From the NCBI GenBank assembly GCA_017694255.1, contig JADINC010000024.1, positions 1-6,735 of the forward strand: 6,735 nucleotides of DNA, in the 5' to 3' direction. The translations under genes and the position numbers were made by a program. Within the stretch, counting starts at the first letter, position 1; the number at the start of each line of letters is the position of its first letter. The DNA comes from Candidatus Enterousia avistercoris. GTDB taxonomy: Bacteria > Pseudomonadota > Alphaproteobacteria > Rs-D84. This document shows positions 4,168 through 6,735 of the stretch, piece after piece. The notes below the pieces were generated by a model. It saw nothing but the letters and a program-made list of their open reading frames with translations, did not search any database and had not been told where the DNA came from.

Positions 4168-4917
4168 ATGCAATATATTAAAACTGAACTTATCAGTTCT
4201 CAAACGCATGCCACTTTTGACGCATTCGCAGAAAAAGTCATGAACCACCAATTGGTTGAACTGTTGAATCCTGCACCAGGCTTGGATTTTGATGATTTAA
4301 CCACGCGGGTCTTGAACGATTGGCGCGAACAGGGATTGATTACCGCGCCAACAGGTGGGCAATACAACACACTGGACGTGGCGCGAGCTTGTATGGGCTT
4401 TGTGCTTAAACACCGTGGTTTTAGTTTGGTGGTTATAAAAAGTGTGTTAAAGGCAATGGATGCGCCAATGTATCATGACATCAGCATGTTGCAATTTGTG
4501 GTATTGGCGTGCCGCGGTGGAAATTTACCAACTGCAGAAATGCCATTGCTGGTTATTGATGGCGACAATCGTATTGGTGTGTGCTTGGCACGGGATTTGC
4601 CGGCTATTGTTGGAGATGACGATGCGCGTACATATTCGCACACTGTTTTGAACATGGGCCGCATCCTGAATGACGAAATGGTGCCTAAAAAGGTTATTCA
4701 TTTCGGGGTCGAGGATTTCTTGGAGCTGCCACACAAAATCGCACGGCGGTTATGCCAGTCTGGCGTCAAAAAAGTGAATATTGAACCTTTGAAAAACCGA
4801 ATTTACACAGAAACCAATGGAGGTGCAGACCCATTGTTCGGGGAACGGGTTATCAAATACCAAAACGGTCGCATTGTATCCGAAGTGGTTAAAGAAACGG
4901 AGGTGTTGCGTGATTAA
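4168..4917 (+). CDS. MerR-like DNA-binding regulator of mobile module
   Basis: This is a 249-aa protein. The start at 4168 is chosen because AAGGAG (4156-4161) sits 6 nt upstream; the longer in-frame ATG at 4120 has no ribosome site. Residues 41-97 look like a MerR-type winged helix: LTTRVLNDWREQGLI, a Gly-Gly-x-Tyr wing, LDVARACMGFVLKHRGFSL, then VIKSVLKAM. Classical MerR proteins have this region at the N terminus and a coiled coil after it. Here it follows a 40-residue extension and precedes an unfamiliar C-terminal domain of about 150 residues, with no Cys cluster typical of metal sensors. It is the first gene of a tight cluster ending in a serine recombinase, so control of integration or excision, or action as a directionality factor, is plausible. 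Family assignment is moderate. Confidence 0.75.
   Translation: MQYIKTELISSQTHATFDAFAEKVMNHQLVELLNPAPGLDFDDLTTRVLNDWREQGLITAPTGGQYNTLDVARACMGFVLKHRGFSLVVIKSVLKAMDAPMYHDISMLQFVVLACRGGNLPTAEMPLLVIDGDNRIGVCLARDLPAIVGDDDARTYSHTVLNMGRILNDEMVPKKVIHFGVEDFLELPHKIARRLCQSGVKKVNIEPLKNRIYTETNGGADPLFGERVIKYQNGRIVSEVVKETEVLRD
4899..4903 (+). promoter_or_regulatory. Shine-Dalgarno deciding a GTG start
   Basis: GGAGG lies 6 nt before GTG 4910-4912, inside the end of the MerR-like gene. It supports the GTG start of the small gene and coupling across the overlapping stop (TAA 4915-4917). Confidence 0.7.
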
Positions 4918-5083
4918 AAACAGAAAAATAAACCTGCTGGCGATGGTGACTGAATTTATCAGAACCATTGTTGGCACAATTAACAAACCTTGTTCATGTG
5001 ACTGGATAAGCCAGAGCAGAACCCAACGCAATGGGGCAATGCAATGGCAACTCTATCAATTGAGCAAGTGCGCAAGATGCTAA
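4910..5083 (+). CDS. Small unknown protein, 57 aa
   Basis: It starts at GTG with a strong GGAGG ribosome site and overlaps the upstream stop codon by 8 nt, typical of coupled genes in mobile elements. The first half is a hydrophobic to amphipathic helix (NLLAMVTEFIRTIVGTI), followed by CSCDW and a polar, Gln-rich tail ending CARC. Four Cys in two close pairs (CSC and CARC) could bind a metal, but this is speculative. No transmembrane signal or known family was recognised. The position between regulator and recombinase suggests a role in the same element. Confidence 0.6.
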   Translation: MIKNRKINLLAMVTEFIRTIVGTINKPCSCDWISQSRTQRNGAMQWQLYQLSKCARC

Positions 5084-5163
5084 AAAACAACGAACTGTCC
5101 GACCAGCAAATAATGGAAATGTTGGCCTTGATGGAGGAGTTCGCACAGATGTTGTTAGCATAA
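5044..5163 (+). CDS. Small recombinase-associated helical protein, 39 aa
   Basis: This ATG-started frame overlaps the end of the 57-aa gene by 40 nt in another frame and ends at TAA 5161-5163. A GGGG tract 7 nt upstream is a modest ribosome site. The peptide begins MATLSIEQVRKMLKNNELSD and continues with QQIMEMLALMEEFAQMLLA, a regular amphipathic helix able to form a dimer. Short acidic helical ORFs with an LSD motif are often seen just before large serine recombinase genes, from general familiarity with such elements; the function is unknown. A cofactor or excision accessory protein is one possibility. Confidence 0.55.
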   Translation: MATLSIEQVRKMLKNNELSDQQIMEMLALMEEFAQMLLA

Positions 5164-5172
5164 TTAACAAAC

Positions 5173-5192
5173 TGGGGCGGTGAAACGCCCCA
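5173..5192 (+). promoter_or_regulatory. Intercistronic hairpin before the recombinase
   Basis: TGGGGCG (5173-5179) and CGCCCCA (5186-5192) form a perfect 7-bp stem with a GTGAAA loop. No T-tract follows, so it is not a classical terminator. It ends about 8 nt before the AAAGGA ribosome site (5200-5206), where it could tune translation or protect mRNA and lower recombinase output. Confidence 0.5.
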
Positions 5193-5213
5193 ACAATTCA
5201 AAAGGAAAATAAA

Positions 5214-6735
5214 ATGACAAGTTGTAAAAACAAACCGATTGAAACGCTGTGTTTATGTCGCGTTTCATCAGACAAGCAGGCAAAAAATGAAACCATTACT
5301 TCGCAGAAACAGGCATGTTTGAACTATGCAAAACACAACGGTTTTATGATAGACAAATTCTTTGATGAAGACGGTGTGTCAGGATGGGGAACAAGTCGTC
5401 CAGGCCTGGATGCAATGGTGGAATATATCAAAGAAGAACAACTGTACAAGCGCATTCGCATTTTGTGTTATGACATGTCTCGATTGGCGCGCAATTTAAC
5501 TGTTTATGCCAAATTTGAACAAGTTGTTATTAAATACGATTTGGAATTGCAAACAGTGGTGGGCGGAAAGTCAGAAAACAACGCCATGGGACGTTTTATG
5601 CGTGGTTTTGATGTGCTGCGCGCACAGATGTTTAGTGACGAGTTATCTGAAAAAACAACAAGCAGCATGCGCGCATTATGCACATTGGGGTTTTATCCAT
5701 TAAATCCACCATTGGGGCTGAAACGCATAAAGAACGGGAACAATCGTACAATTCTAGTGCGTGACGAGCCAAAAGCCAGTGTTATTTACGATGCGTTTGC
5801 TAAATACGCATCTGGCGAACTGGGGACCAAACATGATGTCACGGAATTTTTGCGTGCATCTGGTGCCTTTCAAGATGTTAAGTTAAATGACACAAAAGTC
5901 GCCAATATGTTAAAGAACGAGGTTTATACAGGTATCTTTGCATATGACCATTGGGGCATTGAACGCCAAGAATGGCAAATGGATAAAATTATACCAGTCG
6001 AGTTATTTCGGGTGGTTCAACAAAGAATTGCACGTCATGTCAAGGCGCCTTATAAATCTGATATTGCCAACGATTTTCCACTGCGCAATGAAATATATTG
6101 TCAATGCTGTGGGCGACCACTGACAGGGTATTTTGCAACAAACAGAAAGGGCATTAAATATCCATATTACAGATGCTTTAACCGGAAATGTCCAGAATAC
6201 AAAAAGTCCATTTGCAGTCATGATGTGCATCAGGCGTTTGAAGATACTCTGCGCGCAATAAATATGCCCGATTGTATTGTCGATGTGTTTATAAAAGTTC
6301 TTAAACATGTGTGCGCCAATATGGACAAAGAAAGCAAAGGTTTGCGTTTGCGCTGGCAACGGGAGCTGAAAGAATTAAACGAAAACATCGAACAATTGAT
6401 AAAACTTGCTGGCAATGCAAATGCCAGGGGGGATACCAGTATGTGTGAAATATACGAAAAACAATTGCATAATTTGGTGGCACAGAAACAAGACCTGGAA
6501 CATAGAATAGAGACATATCAGCCACTTGCGACCACAGACAGATTTCGAACCGCCATGGCACGGGGACGTGATTTTTTCAAGAACCCAATAAAACTGTGGC
6601 ACGCAGGAAATTTATCGCAACGAAAACGGCTCGTTCGGTTGGTTTTTACGGGCAAACCAGCTTTTAGTCGTGAAAACGGATTTCGAACCGCCGCAATGCC
6701 GCAGATTTTCAACAAAAACACCGCCCAAACGGACG
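5214..6735 (+). CDS. Large serine recombinase/integrase, C-terminus cut by window
   Basis: At least 507 codons are open to the window edge. The start has AAAGGA 7 nt upstream. Residues 9-155 are the resolvase catalytic domain: RVSSDKQ with nucleophile Ser18 and Arg16, DGVSGWG, RPGLDAM, and YDMSRLARN with Arg90 and Arg93. Residues 165-275 are the recombinase DNA-binding domain (GFYPLNPPLGLKR). A zinc ribbon follows with C296-x2-C299 and C321-x4-C326. A coiled coil lies at about 365-435, and the typical end motif with NPIKLW, LVRLVF and GFRTA begins near 457. Such enzymes integrate and excise phages or transposons at short att sites, joined by a phosphoserine to DNA. All visible catalytic residues are intact, so it is probably active. 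Little of the protein should be missing; the att site is expected past the gene. Confidence 0.95.
   Translation, partial: MTSCKNKPIETLCLCRVSSDKQAKNETITSQKQACLNYAKHNGFMIDKFFDEDGVSGWGTSRPGLDAMVEYIKEEQLYKRIRILCYDMSRLARNLTVYAKFEQVVIKYDLELQTVVGGKSENNAMGRFMRGFDVLRAQMFSDELSEKTTSSMRALCTLGFYPLNPPLGLKRIKNGNNRTILVRDEPKASVIYDAFAKYASGELGTKHDVTEFLRASGAFQDVKLNDTKVANMLKNEVYTGIFAYDHWGIERQEWQMDKIIPVELFRVVQQRIARHVKAPYKSDIANDFPLRNEIYCQCCGRPLTGYFATNRKGIKYPYYRCFNRKCPEYKKSICSHDVHQAFEDTLRAINMPDCIVDVFIKVLKHVCANMDKESKGLRLRWQRELKELNENIEQLIKLAGNANARGDTSMCEIYEKQLHNLVAQKQDLEHRIETYQPLATTDRFRTAMARGRDFFKNPIKLWHAGNLSQRKRLVRLVFTGKPAFSRENGFRTAAMPQIFNKNTAQTD

Noticed and set aside
5938..6721. Several 60-120 aa frames on both strands
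   Set aside because: All overlap the serine recombinase, whose catalytic and zinc-ribbon motifs are unambiguous.
1..6735. CRISPR array or toxin-antitoxin pair
   Set aside because: No regularly spaced identical repeats with unique spacers, and the two small proteins near the recombinase carry no recognised toxin or antitoxin motif.

Overview
The window is AT-rich bacterial DNA. An alphaproteobacterium is the best guess, possibly an uncultured host-associated one. The hints are a local cluster of GANTC sites (the CcrM methylation motif of Alphaproteobacteria), the gene style and the Gram-negative outer-membrane proteins. No taxonomic marker gene is present, so this is inference.

Positions 1-830 hold no convincing intact gene. 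They carry a strong terminator at the left edge, a good sigma70-like promoter, and a GC-rich foldable block (164-292) that lies between two related terminator-like hairpins each followed by the same 12-bp sequence. After that come the C-terminal remnant of an unknown protein (359-502), a long hairpin (567-602) and a knot of inverted and direct repeats (710-828).

Positions 827-3336 are a two-gene minus-strand envelope operon. A 198-aa LPP20-like lipoprotein is followed after 2 nt by a 636-aa secreted protein with an LPP20-like N-terminal region, PEGA-type modules and a C-terminal beta-barrel ending in Phe. The two probably work together at the outer membrane. Upstream (3362-3513) is a multi-branched foldable leader that ends in a terminator only about 12 nt before the Shine-Dalgarno sequence. 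A segment of the leader can pair either within the leader or with the terminator arm, which is the layout of an attenuator or riboswitch. This is the most interesting regulatory feature in the window. A 43-codon reading frame overlaps it.

Positions 3536-4167 are a 630-nt divergent intergenic region. They hold a near-consensus plus-strand promoter, a probable small RNA of about 245 nt with its own terminator, a second terminator, ten GANTC sites, and a promoter overlapped by an inverted repeat just before the next gene.

Positions 4168-6735 are a compact plus-strand mobile-element module: a MerR-like DNA-binding protein (249 aa), two overlapping small proteins (57 and 39 aa), and a large serine recombinase that runs off the right edge. 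The tight spacing suggests one operon controlling integration and excision. The attachment site is probably just beyond the window.
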